Positions 22,301-34,028 of a stretch of 64,000 nucleotides of DNA are shown here, in pieces. The stretch is from Brasenia schreberi. Its lineage: Eukaryota > Streptophyta > Magnoliopsida > Nymphaeales > Cabombaceae. Below the pieces are notes generated by a model, which worked only from the letters and a program-made list of their open reading frames with translations, did not search any database and was not told the DNA's origin. Numbering within the stretch: position 1 is the stretch's first letter; each line of letters opens with the position of its first letter. Location: NCBI GenBank assembly GCA_036023115.1, contig JAYKKT010000088.1:3260501-3324500 (forward strand). The letters are read 5' to 3'. The position numbers and the translations under genes are program-made.

Positions 22301-25300
22301 TTAGCGATTTTGAGGTTTTTTTGATTTAGTTAATGTGGCTAGGTTTAGATGGGTTATAATCATATCATGAACATAGTGGTATTTAACTATTATATGTTTG
22401 CTCTTGGAGCTATCAACTCCACTCTTGATTAGAGAAATTGTTGCATTGTTGTCAGAGTACATGACAAATGTTTCATCGACTATCTCCAACTTCAAATTTC
22501 GTATGAAATGGCTTATCCAGACGATACTTATCGCAGCCATACAACAAGCCACATACTCGACTTCCTGTGTATGCAATGATACACAACCATGTTTTTTACA
22601 TGCCCAAGAAACAACACTACCTCCAAATAAGAATATTTGTCCCGAGGTTGAATTGTTGCCATCTTTGCTTCCAGCAAAGTCATCATTTGAGTCATATGCT
22701 TTAAAATATAATTTCAAGTCTTTTGTTCCTTTGAGATATTTTAAAATCTTTTTTACAACTATCCAATGTTGCCATCAAAGATTACTTTGATATCTACTTA
22801 CAAGACCAATAACGAAGCTGATATAAGGTCTTGTACATAGCATATCATACATCAAGCTACTCACTAGGACAATTGGCCTTATTAAGTTGACCCCTTTTGT
22901 AACAGGTATAATAGCATACTTACATTCCACCCATTTTGAACTTCTTAAGGACATAGTCAATATATCTCTCCTGACTTAGGCATAGGAGTTTAGATTCTCT
23001 ATCTCGAGGAATCTTTATACTCAGGATATAAGATGCTTTCCCTATATCCTTAATTTCGAACCTTGAGTCTAACCATGACTTGGTTTTGACAATTACCTCA
23101 TTGTCATTCTCAATCAACAATATGTCATCTACATATAAAGATAAGATGACAAAGTGACTCTCACTGTTCCAGGCATATACACAACAATCAAGCTCATTAG
23201 CTACAAACCCAAGTTCAATAATGGCATTTTGAAATGTCAAATACCATTGGTGAGGTAAATGTTTCAGGCCATATAGGGATTTTCTCAACCTATATGCTTT
23301 ATCTTCTTGGCCTTCAACTAAATATCCTTCAGGTTGTTACATATATATGATTTTATCTAAATCTCCATTTATAAAAGTTGTCTTTACATCTAACTTATGT
23401 AAGTCCAAATCATAATATGCAGATATTGTCATGATTATCCTTATGAATGCAAATTTCACAACAAGAAAATATGTCTCAACATTAGAACCCTTTGCAACCA
23501 ATCTCGCTTTAAACTTGTCGATTGAACCATTGACTTTATATTTTTTTTTAGAACTCATTTATAGCCTATGACTTTTCTTCCTTTTGACAAATCAGTCAAT
23601 TTACAGACTTGTTTTTCTCAATGGATTCAATTTCCTTATCCATGGCTTTTCTCTAGTTTGTTGCTTCCGATGAGTTTATAGCTTACTCATAAGTCAAGTT
23701 ATCAGTGAATTCATCTAAATCTATCTAAGTACACACTTCTTATGCAAGATAAGTATGATAATTCTTAAGTAAGCCTTTTGTGTCTACTTAAAGTTTCAAG
23801 AAGATCTTTTATGAGTTCAAATGATGATTGATCTATGTCTATTAAATTGTCAGTATATTCATCATTATTTTCTAAGATGTTATTCTTAGTATTTTCTAAG
23901 AATTCAATATCTCTACTCTCTATCAATTTGTGACTCTTATGATAAAACCGATATTCTTGTGAGCCTTTCGGATATCCAATAAATATATATTTCAAGGACC
24001 TGATGTCTACCTTATCTCTAAACTGATAAAAGATCTTTACATGATCAATAGATCTCCACCTTTTGAGATGACTTAGGTTGGGTTTTCTTCCAAACCACAT
24101 CTCATATGGTGTAGTGAATACAACCTTGCAAGGTACTCTATTCAGTATGTATATTGTTGTACTTATTGCTTCTCTCCAAAATGTCTTTAGTAGAGAAGCA
24201 TTAATTAATATTGGCATTGTCATGTTCAGTGAGGTCTTGTTATATCTTTCAGCTACACCATTTTGTTCAAGTATCCTCACATTGTATTTTGCTTTGAAAT
24301 ACCAAAATATTTACAAAATTCCAAAAATTTTGTGGAGGTATATTTTTCACCTCTATCTGATCTTATAACTTTGATTGAATGCCCTAGTTGATTTTCAACT
24401 TCCTGTTTATATTGTTTAAATGCTTCAAGTGCATCCAATTTATGAACTAAGAGATATATATACGTATGTCTCGAATAATCATTAATAAATATTATAAAAT
24501 TAACTTTTCTCGATGTGACTTTACTCTAAATGGTCCACATAAATCAGTGTGAATGACTTTCAATAGGGTTGTTGCCCTTTTGTCTCTTTGGAAAAAACTT
24601 TTCTTGTTATTTTTCCTTGTATGCAAGCTTCACACTTGCTTAAAGAGTTTTCTTTAAATCTTGGCAATAAGTTAAGTTGAATAATTTCTCAATTTTTTCA
24701 AACTTATATGCCTACGTCGTTTATGTCATACATTCACATTAACATTAAAGACACAATCAATATAAGTAGAAGAACCTTTATTTTCATTAACTTTCACTTT
24801 AAACAGTCCATGTTCTATATTAAATTCCTTAGAGAAAAATACTCTCATGTTTTCCCACAGTCACCTTACAAGGAATAAACCTAACCTCAAAACCTCTCTT
24901 TACTAAGGTAGAGACTGAAACCACATTGTACCTTATAGATGACACAATCAATATATCAATTAATATAATTGGTGTGTATTGTACAAAAATTCTAAAGAAT
25001 CCAATGCCCAAAACATCCAAGAAGGTATTATTTCTCATGTACACCCAATGTTCTTTTGGATTGTACTCCTTTAGATCCATTACCCCTTCATTGGTCTTCG
25101 AGATATGTTTAGTTGCTCCTGAGTCAATCCACCAACCGGTCACCGAGCGGTTTATGTAGAGACATTCTGATATCACATAATTATGTCCTACTTCTCCGAT
25201 TGTCTGCGTTATGGGTTATTTCCTCCACTCTTCTTGTTGTAGTAATCTCTCTTCTAGTGCCTTATCTTTCCATAGCTGAAACACTTGACCCGAAAAGTGA

Positions 25301-25450
25301 TTTCCTATGTTTTCTTAAAAGATTGATCGTCTTTCTTATTATTTTGTCAAACTTCTTATTTGGTTTATTTCTTTTTTGGTTGAGCTTGTAGCTAGACCCT
25401 ATCTTATCTTGTACTATTAGAAAATTTTCTTTTCTGTTTTTATTCATGTG
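22301..25450 (-). pseudogene. Copia gag-pol (inner copy), disrupted
   Basis: RNase H 22330-22717 (GSKDGNNSTSGQIFLFGG), RT 22775-23558 with YVDDILL, integrase 23765-24510 and protease-adjacent sequence 24829-25176 with the DSGA active-site motif (WWIDSGATKHIS). A zinc knuckle near 25262-25300 has its second Cys changed to Tyr. Each domain is largely open, but domains are separated by frameshifts and stops, and RNase H is truncated at its C-terminus. It is better preserved than the plus-strand relative. Confidence 0.8.
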
Positions 25451-26991
25451 TTCTTACTTAATTGCTAGTTTTAGGGGCAATTTAGAAAGGTTGATTTCAG
25501 ACCCTAATCTAAGGGCAATGGTGACCATGTTTCATAACGAGGGAAGACTGTTTAATATAGTAGATATCTGCATCGATTTCAAATGGCTCATTTTGCTATA
25601 GTTAGATCTCTTGCCATTACTAGCATCTGGTTTACATGTTCTACTATATTATCTCCTTCTTTCATTTTGTAAGAGTTATATTTTTGTAAGAATTATAATT
25701 TTATAGTAACAACTAAATATGTAGTTTGACAGTTGTATCATATTTAGTTGTATAGAGTCGAACAACTCTTATGTAGCATCGAATTCCTCAAAGACCCTAA
25801 TCAGGTCATCCTCTATATACGTCAACATGACAGTTCTTGCTATTGTTTCATTTTTAAGAAATGTCGTATACATTTCTATTTGTTGCTTTTTTACGTCTGG
25901 TGGTGGTTGACACACTGTTTCTTTTAAAACATACTCTACACTTTCAAGTGTTAGAGTGAGTAGTATCCTTCTCTTCTATATTTGAAAGTTTAGGCCATTT
26001 AGTTTTTCCGTCTTTACCAGTTTCGACACACATATTCTTCAGTTCATTTTTATATGTTTTACAATTTTAATAAATAGACGATCTAAACAGAAAACATTCA
26101 CTAAACAACAAACCATAGATATTGTAATTCTAATTAACACGATGTACAATATCTAGATAATGAACTGAAAAGAACTCATTTATAATATAAAATCAAGCAG
26201 GGATATATTTGTATTTTTTCCCAAAAAATTCCTCCCTTCAATAATTTCTCAAAACATCAGGGGTAAAGTAGTACTTTTATCTGTTTGTCCAGTTTTGTAA
26301 TTTTCCAAAAAGACCAAGAACAAAACAGTAAAATTAGTATTTGGTTTTTTTGAAAAATTCACTAGTGATCAAGAGTAAATGTGTAATTTTGCTGCTTAGT
26401 CTAAATCTATACTTTTTATAAAAGATAGGGGAATATTTGTCTTTTGATACCATGGAAGTACTATAATATGTTTAATCGGTAAGGGCATTAAAGTAATTCA
26501 TCTCTCAGTTTTTCTTTATTTTCATAAATTTCTAGAGGGCAAAACAAACTTTTTGCCCATTTGAAGGTAAAATTGTCTTGTAATTTGAAAATATATGGAT
26601 ATTTTGGTAATTTTACCTAGTGACCGTTCATAATATTAAAAGACTGGTAGGGGAAAAATAGACTTTTTAGTCCATTGACTGAGGTGATTTTCTAGAAACT
26701 ACCAACGATTTTCAAAAAACGAAAACAATTTCAAAAACCCCTGGTTTCCACCCATAGTTTTTTGAAACTACCGAGCGTTTTTTTAGATGGCTTAAAGAGG
26801 AGTTGAGAGATCTAATTTTCGAGAAGAGAGAGAGAGGGAGAGTGAAGCGACACTCTGCTTGCAGCCGCCCATTGGCCTTCTGGTCGAGGTTCTATCGGTG
26901 TTTTTTGGCCTATTGTGGTCTTCCGTAGGGATTTTGTCTGTGTTTTTTTGGCTCTCTTCTCTTAGCCTTTCTCTCTTTGGTTAGCTTTTGC

Positions 26992-27145
26992 TTGCCTCTA
27001 TCCTATCTTGACCTGGGCTGGCTCTTGCCTGTCTTCATCATGTCTTGACTTGGGTCGACTCTTACTTGCCTTTGTTTATATCGATTTGGTTCGACTCTTG
27101 CTTGCCTTTGCCATGTCTTAACTTGGGTCGGCTCTTGCCTGTCAT
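26992..27145 (-). repeat. 37-bp leader minisatellite, inner copy (about 4 units)
   Basis: Units share the plus-strand core CTTGACTTGGGTCGGCTCTTG. The outer copy at 29646 holds about six units. Confidence 0.65.
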
Positions 27146-27225
27146 AGGGAGTTCTCTTCCTCCTCTTTGTTATTATTATTTTTAATTAAGCATACTTTAT
27201 TTTATAGATTACAGTAACAAACCAT

Positions 27226-27237
27226 CCTCTGATACCA
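27226..27237 (-). promoter_or_regulatory. Primer binding site of inner copia copy
   Basis: The minus strand reads TGGTATCAGAGG, matching eleven of twelve bases of the initiator Met-tRNA site. It lies directly after the LTR terminus TTCA. The outer copy has a decayed version (CGGTATGAGAGG) at 29951-29962. Confidence 0.75.
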
Positions 27238-27264
27238 CTGAAGGCACTTCGGTTGTCCTCTTGT

Positions 27265-28879
27265 CGATGTGACTTTACTGTAAATAGTCTACATAAATCA
27301 ATATGAATGACTTTCAATAGGGTTGTTGCCCTTGTTATCTCTTTGGAAAAACTTTTCTTATAATTTTTCCTTGTATGCAAGCTTCACACTTGCTTAAAGT
27401 GTTTTCCTCAAATCTTTGTAGTAAGTCAAAGTTGAATAATTTTCTCAATTTTTTCAGACTTATATGCCTAAAACATTTATGCCATATATTCACATTAACA
27501 TTAAAGGCACAATCAATATAAGCAGAAGAATCTTAATTTTTATTAACTTTCACTTTGAACAGTTCATGTTCTACATCAAATTTCTCAAAGAAAAATACTC
27601 TCACATGTTTCCTCACAGTCACCTTACAAGGAACAAACCTGACCTCAAAATCTTTATTTACTAAGGCAAAGACTGAAACCAGATTGTGTCTTATAGATGA
27701 CAGAATCAATACATCAGTTAATACAATTGGTGTGCATTGTACAAAATTCTAAAGAACCCAGTGCCTAGAACATCCAAGAAAGTATTATTTTCCTTACACC
27801 CAATGTTCTCTTGGTTTGTACTCCTTTAGATCCGTTGCCCCTTCCTTAGTCTTCGAGATATGTCTAGTTGCTCCTGAGTTAATCCACCAACTAGTCACTG
27901 AGCGGTCAATGTAAAGACATTCTCATATCACATAGATTATGTCATGCTTATCTGATTGTCTGCATTGTAGGTTATTTCTTCCACTCTTGTTGTTGCGGGA
28001 ATCCCTCTTTTAGTATTTCATTTTCCACAATTGAAACACTTGACTTGAGAAGTGGTTTTCTTCATTTTCTTAAAAAATTGATCACCTTTCTTATTATTTT
28101 TACCAAACTTCTTGTTTGGTTTATTTCTTCTTTGGTTGGATTTATAGCTAGACACTATCTCATCTTATGCTACTAGCATTTTTTTTTGTTTTTATTCATG
28201 TATTCTTGCTCAGTTGCTAGTTTCAGGGGCAATTTAGAAAGGTTAATTTCAAATCCTAGTCTATGGCAATGGTGACTATGTTCCATGACGGGGGAAAACT
28301 ATTCAATATGATGGATATCTGCATCAGTTTTGAATGACTGATTTTACCACAACTAGATCTCTTGCCATTACTATCATGTGGTTTACATGTTCTACTTTAT
28401 TATCTCCTTCTTTCATTTTGTAAGAGTTATATTTTTGTAGTAACAACTAAATATGTAGTTTGACAATTGTATCATATTTAGTTATTATAGAGTCGAACAA
28501 CTCTTACGCAATATCGAATTCCTCAAAGACCCTAATAAGTCTTCCTTTATATACATCAACATGACAGTTCTTGCTATTGTGTCATGCTTAAGAAATGTCT
28601 TATACATTTCTATTTGTTGCTCTATTGCATTTGGTGGTGGTTGATGCACTATTTCCTTTAAAACGTAATCTATACCTTAAGTATTAGAGCCAGTGGTATC
28701 CTTCTCTTCCATGTTTGAAAGTTTAGGTAATTTATTTTTTTCGTCTTTGCTAGTTCTGACACATATTCTGAGTTTATTTTTATGTGTTTGACAATTTTAA
28801 CAAATAGACAATCTAAAAAGAAAACATTCACCAAACAACAAACCATAGATAGCATAATTCCAATTAACATGATGCACAA
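27265..28879 (-). pseudogene. Copia gag-protease-integrase (outer copy), truncated
   Basis: It contains the gag start (LNFQTWKRRI near 28690), an intact first half of a zinc knuckle (KCFNCGK near 28035) and a degraded protease and GAG-pre-integrase region (27270-27940). It ends where it joins the LTR remnant of the inner copy. There is no RT or RNase H. Confidence 0.7.
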
Positions 28880-29434
28880 TATCTACATAATGAACTGAAA
28901 AGAACTCATTTATAATATAAAATCAAGCTTGGATATATCTGTAATTTTTCTCAAAATTCCTCCCTCTAATAATTTCTCAAAACACCAGGGTAAAATAGTA
29001 CTTTTATCTGTTTGTCCAGTTTTGTAATTTTCCAAAAAAGACCAAGGACAAAATAGTAAAATCGGCATTTGGTTTTTTTGAAAATTCATTATTGATCGGG
29101 AGTAAATGTGTAATTTTGTCTCTTAATCCGAATCTATAATTTTTACAAAAGATAGAGGCATATTTGTCTTTTGATACAGTGGTAGTATTGTAATATGTTT
29201 AACTGGTAAGGGCAAGAAAGTAATTAATATCCTAGTTTTTCTTTATTTTCATAAACTCTTAGAGGGCAAAATAGACTTTTTGCTTGCTTAATAGTAAAAT
29301 TGTCTTTTTATTTGAAAATATCTGGATATTTTGATAATTTTATCTAGTGGTAGTTCGTAATATTAAAAAATTAGTTTGGGCATATCTGGGTATTTTGATA
29401 ATTCTACAGGTGATTTTCCAAAATCGAGGTAGTT

Positions 29435-30142
29435 TTACAAAACCGATGGTTTTCGTCCGTGGTTTTTTGAAACTGTCAAGCGGTTTTCTAGATGGTTGAA
29501 ATTGGAGGAGAGTGATCTGATTTTTGAGAAGAGAGAGAGAGAGAGAGAGGAAGAGTGAAGCGACGCTCTACTGGCCTTTTGGTCGGGGTTATGTCGGTGT
29601 TCTTCTGATTCTCTTCTCTTGGCCTTTCTCTCTTGGGTCATCTTCTGCCTACCTCTGCCCTGTCTTGACGTGGGTCGGCTCTTTCTTGTCTTTGTCATGT
29701 CTCGACTTGGGCCGACTCTTACCTGCCTTTGCCCTATCTCTACTTGGGTCGGTTCTTGCCTACCTTTGTCATGTATCGACTTGGGTTGGCTCTTGTCTGT
29801 CTTTGTCGTGTCTCGACTTGGGTCGGCTCTTACCTGCCTTTGTCCTGTCTCGACTTGGGTCAGCTCTTGCCTGCGATAGGGAGTCTTCTTCCTCCTCTTT
29901 TTTTTTTTAATTAAACATATCTTATTTTGTAGATTACAAGGACAAACTAACCTCTCATACCGCTGAAGGCGCTTCGGTTGTCTTCCCAACGACCTCTGAC
30001 TTGTTGAACTCCGATTGTCTTCCAAGTTGTCCTCTACAACCCGATGTGTTCTTGCTTCAAGTATGGAGCAGCGGTGAGTCATTGTGAAGAACAACTGGTA
30101 AGAGTGCTTTGTTTGAGGTTTCCTCAAAGTAGGATTTTCCAA
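29435..30142 (-). other. Arg/Lys-rich leader open frame of copia element
   Basis: A 235-codon sense-strand frame starts inside the LTR and crosses the primer site and the 37-bp repeats. The repeat part is rich in Gln, Arg, Lys and Thr (RQVRADPSRD, RQEPTQVE). The repeat length is not a multiple of three, so the protein repeats are not in register. No domain was recognised. It may be a chance frame. Confidence 0.3.
29646..29871 (-). repeat. 37-bp leader minisatellite, outer copy (about 6 units)
   Basis: Six imperfect units on the plus strand share TCTCGACTTGGGTCGGCTCT. The position between primer site and gag is the same as in the inner copy and, at a lower match, in the copia at 482-6378. Confidence 0.75.
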
Positions 30143-30417
30143 AGAGAGGGTTTTTTGTGTGTTCTCGACTTCTGTGATTGCTCTCTATTTATAGAGCAGT
30201 GCCTGCTCCTAAACCACCGTAAATTCTCTACTGGGTTTTCCTTACCTTGAACCCTTATTTGGTCGGTTACGGATAAGCATCGTAACCAACTGACAATTTT
30301 GGCCTATAATGGTCGTTACGACCCTATTTCGTGCAACCTTTCCATAGATAACGGCTGGATGATAAGTCCAACCATTTTTGTGCTAGGGTTGTCAAGAATG
30401 GCCACCTTCTCCTTACA
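29964..30417 (-). repeat. 5' LTR of minus-strand copia element
   Basis: On the minus strand it begins TGTAAGGAGAAGG and ends CCTTCA. It contains a TATA-like CTCTATAAATAGAG near 30186-30200. It is the only full LTR of this element. Confidence 0.65.
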
Positions 30418-32389
30418 GGTAAGCCCGTGATTGATATATGGAGTATGATTGATTACTGGAAACAACTAATTTCTAGCGTGCACTAATTGATGATGATGAA
30501 TTTGTTAAACTGTTGTGGGCTAGTGAAAATGTAGATGATAGTAAAAACCCACATGATGGAATTTATTGGTATGCAAAGATTAATATGCAAACATAACGGT
30601 TGTCATGAAGGATGTGAATCACTAATATGCAATGACTAATATTAATTACTGTGAATTAGGATGAGATATCAAACAAACATGCAAATGATGAAATAAAAAA
30701 ATGGATGCAAATGAGTAATTACTTAGTGGTGTGAGTATGCAATGGATGATTAATATGAACAACTAATTATTATGAGCTACATAGAGAACTTACCTATTTA
30801 AAACAGCTAATATGCCTATAGTGAAGCTAAATGGGATTTAAGGAACTAATACGATTAATATAGAAAAAACAAATGCAAAATAAGCTGTATGTGTAGCTGT
30901 AAATAACTATTATGCATGTAAATTAATAGGCTAATGCAATACAAATTTGAGGAAGTAATGCCAGTCCTAAAGCAAAATTGATGAAGTACCTACTTGAAGA
31001 TCCATGTCGTTTAAAGGATTGATAATAAAACTTGAAAACCCACATGCTTCTTCAAGAAATAATACTGAACGATCCTTCTTGGTTTGATAAAACACCTTCA
31101 CAAAATACACAAGAAATGGGAGTAGAAAGAAGAAGAGAGAAGAGAGGCACTTTTAATTATCAATTAAGAAAACTCGAAACCTCTTGAGGGATGGATTACA
31201 AGGAGGGCTTGAGAACTGTTTATAGTTTTTTTCACAGCACATATTGGTAGATATAAATGGAATCAAAGATCACAAAAATCTAGGGAGTAAAATCCAAATG
31301 ATCTTGAGCAGCTTTATGTCTGAAATTTCCTGCAATAAGTGGGTTTTCATTTGGTTCCCTAGCTAAGCCCCGTCCCCATTTGCATGAGCTGAAGGTGGGA
31401 CATCCCAAGCATCTTAGTCCTTGACCAGTCCAAGTGCCGATTTTGTGAGCCATGTATTCCATTTGAGCCTAGAGCCCTAACCAGCTAAGATGGGTCGACC
31501 CAAGCCTTGAATCTTGAGTCCTCTTACTAGTGATAAGAAAATTATACAAATACAATATTGTATTCTTCAATAACCAACTAACTTTATGGTTTTCTTAAAT
31601 AGCTCAGCAGGATCACTTCTAGGCACTAAGACTGTGGTGGCTAGGATGCTCAGTTTACAACAGAGGACGAAGAACGTTGTCATGCTACATTCTTAATGGT
31701 CAAATTAACCATCTAAGGCACCGTCATTTGTTGATATCTTTGCAAAACAGGTCTTCGGTGAATAGTATGAAGATTCGGTTCATTTGGTAATGTTGGAGGC
31801 CTTCTCCCTCTCAAGCAGGACTTAGATTTGGTACAGGGATTGTTCTCTGCTGCAGTTTCAATGGTTCGAAGGGCATCCTACCGAGATAGGACACTTCCAT
31901 CATTGGCATCATAAACTATTTTCACCGTTAAATCCGCCGGAGTGTTTCATCGCTTTCTAGGTTTCAGCACTCTGCAATCAATACAAAACAGAGTCAAATA
32001 GGTATAAAGGTTATATGAGCAAGAGTCAATGTTGGGTCTTTTAGGTGGATCGATAAAGCTCAAGACTTTAACTAAGATTAAGTCAAATTGAGACTAAAGA
32101 GGTTGAACTTAGATTAGACTAATGTGGGTTGAGTAAGATCAAACCTAACTTATCAAGGTCATGAGAGTTGAGCCTAGCTTGATCAAGGTTGAGTGATCAA
32201 GTCAAATAGAGCCAGGCTAGTGAACTCATTTCAAATGTAAATAATTTATTTAATTACATAAGTATAAAATGTAAAGAAAATAATTAATTTACTTATGTAA
32301 ATAAATAAAAGACAATATTGGTTCCTTAAATGATGAGATTGTAGAGATTCTTAAGCATAAAAATAAGAATTATACAGGTTCGGGAGTGC
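30418..32389. other. Intergenic, AT-rich, no gene recognised
   Basis: 30480-30990 is full of repeated TAATATGCAA-like words. 32030-32240 has many repeats of GTTGAG and GATCAAG. Neither strand gives a credible gene. It may be decayed LTR sequence. Confidence 0.35.
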
Positions 32390-32756
32390 TTATCGATTTC
32401 TAGCACAAGAATTATTCTCACTCAAAATGCAAAAATCCAAAGGGCCTATCCCCATGCTAGCAGAAGCCTGATAAGATTCTACTTTGAGTTTTGATTCTTC
32501 TGGACCTAAGCAAGATGGTTGAGTCATAGTACACACAAGGCTTGGGACAGTCCAGTTTGGCTTGACGTCTAACCCTGCTTATTGTTTCACCTGAAAATGT
32601 AATTTGCATTTCACATTTGGTAAATCTAACTAAGCTTTAAGTTACCTTATATTGGTTAAAGTTACATGCATGTGACACCCACATTGTGTTCACTAAATCT
32701 ATCCAATGAAATCCACATTGCGTTAATTGAAGTTCCATATGATCCTAGAACGAACA

Positions 32757-32860
32757 AAAGCTCACCTGGCTAGGCGGTCCACTCACAAGTTGAAGGTCGT
32801 GAGTCTGATACCCAGGATGTGCATCAAGCTTTGGCCTCCCACTGCATCTAAAGAGCATCC
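32757..32860 (+). repeat. tRNA-derived SINE
   Basis: It reads GCTCACCTGGCTAGGCGG (A box), then GGTCGTGAGTCTGATACCC (B-box-like), then GCTTTGGCCTCCCACTG at the 3' end. Confidence 0.6.
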
Positions 32861-33139
32861 AATATGATGAACACCACGTTTTTTCTTTTGTTGTGATTAA
32901 GCTTTCTGCATTCATTTTCATGGTTTCAATACTAAGAGGACCCTGCAAGAGAGGGATTAAATGAGATAATGGGGCTTCTCAACAGAAGCCTCAATCTTAT
33001 TAACCATATTACACAGTTGCTCTAGATAGAAACGTGCATTGTCGTCATCCATGTGACCCTTTTCGGGTCCTGTTCAGTATTTGGGTGCATCGCTCGATGT
33101 AATCCAGTACGTAATGTGTATCAACTAGTAGTCTTTTCC

Positions 33140-33240
33140 TACAATGGGAAGGCGGAAGCCCGAGCATGCCCCAGTTATCGAACTCGTGACCTTTCAGGTT
33201 ATGAATAGACCCCCCAGGGAGGTGAGATATTGCTGTTGTG
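33140..33240 (-). repeat. tRNA-derived SINE
   Basis: The minus strand carries the B-box-like GAGTTCGATAACTG and ends GGCTTCCGCCTTCCCATTGT. It is absent from the paralogous segment at 44900-45000. Confidence 0.5.
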
Positions 33241-33847
33241 AGTGTATCAACTAGTACGGAATAGCATTGTTCGACTCTCCTTGTTATCTTGGAAACCCCT
33301 ACTCAAGTCGCGATCATTTGAGAGTAATGTTATACTCTCTTGAGCCGTTTCCTGTATAGGCCATAAATAATCAAGTTATTAATGACTGGACGAAAGAAAG
33401 AGTTTCGAGTTATAAATTGAAAAACATAAATGTGTCATATTTTAGGCTTTTAAACATGAATTTATATATTAGGTACGTTACTTGCACATGAATACGACTA
33501 GAATAAACACAATTTTAAAGGAAAGTTGTGTGAAAATTTAACTATTGGGAATCTCAACAATAAAATCCTAAATTAAACCACTGAAACCCAAGTTATATAT
33601 ACAGGTTTGGATTTGCTGGCACTTAACTTAAATATTAGAAATCTCAATATAAATGTGTCGTACTTTAGGTTTGTATCTGTTAGTACCTGAGTGTACTATC
33701 ATATACATATATGTTGCTTATGATAGTACACCAATAGTACATATAAGAGAGTATAACATTTAATCTCAATATAGCACTGAAACCTTTATATATACAGGTT
33801 TGGATTTACTAACGTATATACAGGTTTGGATTTACTAACGTATACCA

Positions 33848-33848
<1 letters not shown>

Positions 33849-33920
<72 letters not shown>
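33849..33920. repeat. (TA)n microsatellite
   Basis: About 36 TA units, just downstream of gene B. Confidence 0.95.
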
Positions 33921-33923
<3 letters not shown>

Positions 33924-34028
33924 CTGTAGTACCAACAACTGCTGAAACCCAACAAATAGCTGCAGTTCATCTCATAATTGGATGGCTAAGATTTCCAAAC
34001 ATGTTTCAAATATGAGTTGATGTATTAT

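Larger units (their letters stand above)
24511..29990 (-). repeat. 2.7-kb tandem duplication within copia element
   Basis: 24511-27264 and 27265-29990 are direct copies with an offset of about 2725-2754 bp. Each runs from the integrase N-terminal region through protease, gag and leader into the first 25 bp of the LTR end. The junction at 27264 joins LTR sequence (GGTTGTCCTCTTG) to integrase sequence (CGATGTGAC). The copies differ by scattered substitutions and indels, so the duplication is not recent. Confidence 0.8.
22301..30417 (-). mobile_element. Ty1/copia retrotransposon with duplicated 5' half, 3' end lost
   Basis: Read on the minus strand: 5' LTR (29964-30417), primer site, leader, gag, protease and the integrase N-terminal part (down to 27265). 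Then comes a second leader, gag, protease, integrase, RT and RNase H (27264-22301). The element stops inside RNase H at YHYVHDMI, with no 3' LTR. The proteins are close to those of the plus-strand copia at 482-6378. Confidence 0.8.
32390..33320. repeat. Duplicated segment, matches 44450-45110
   Basis: Both start with TCGATTTCTAGCACAAGAAT and share TCTTCTGGACCTAAGC, then a SINE, then TTTGAGAGTAATGTTATACT-like sequence. The copy here is longer because of an extra SINE at 33140. Confidence 0.65.

Noticed and set aside
26992..27145. CRISPR-like array
   Set aside because: Units are contiguous with no unique spacers, and the setting is a plant retrotransposon leader.
29524..29914. Plus-strand Cys/Leu-rich frames of up to 128 codons
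   Set aside because: Antisense readings of the 37-bp copia leader repeat.
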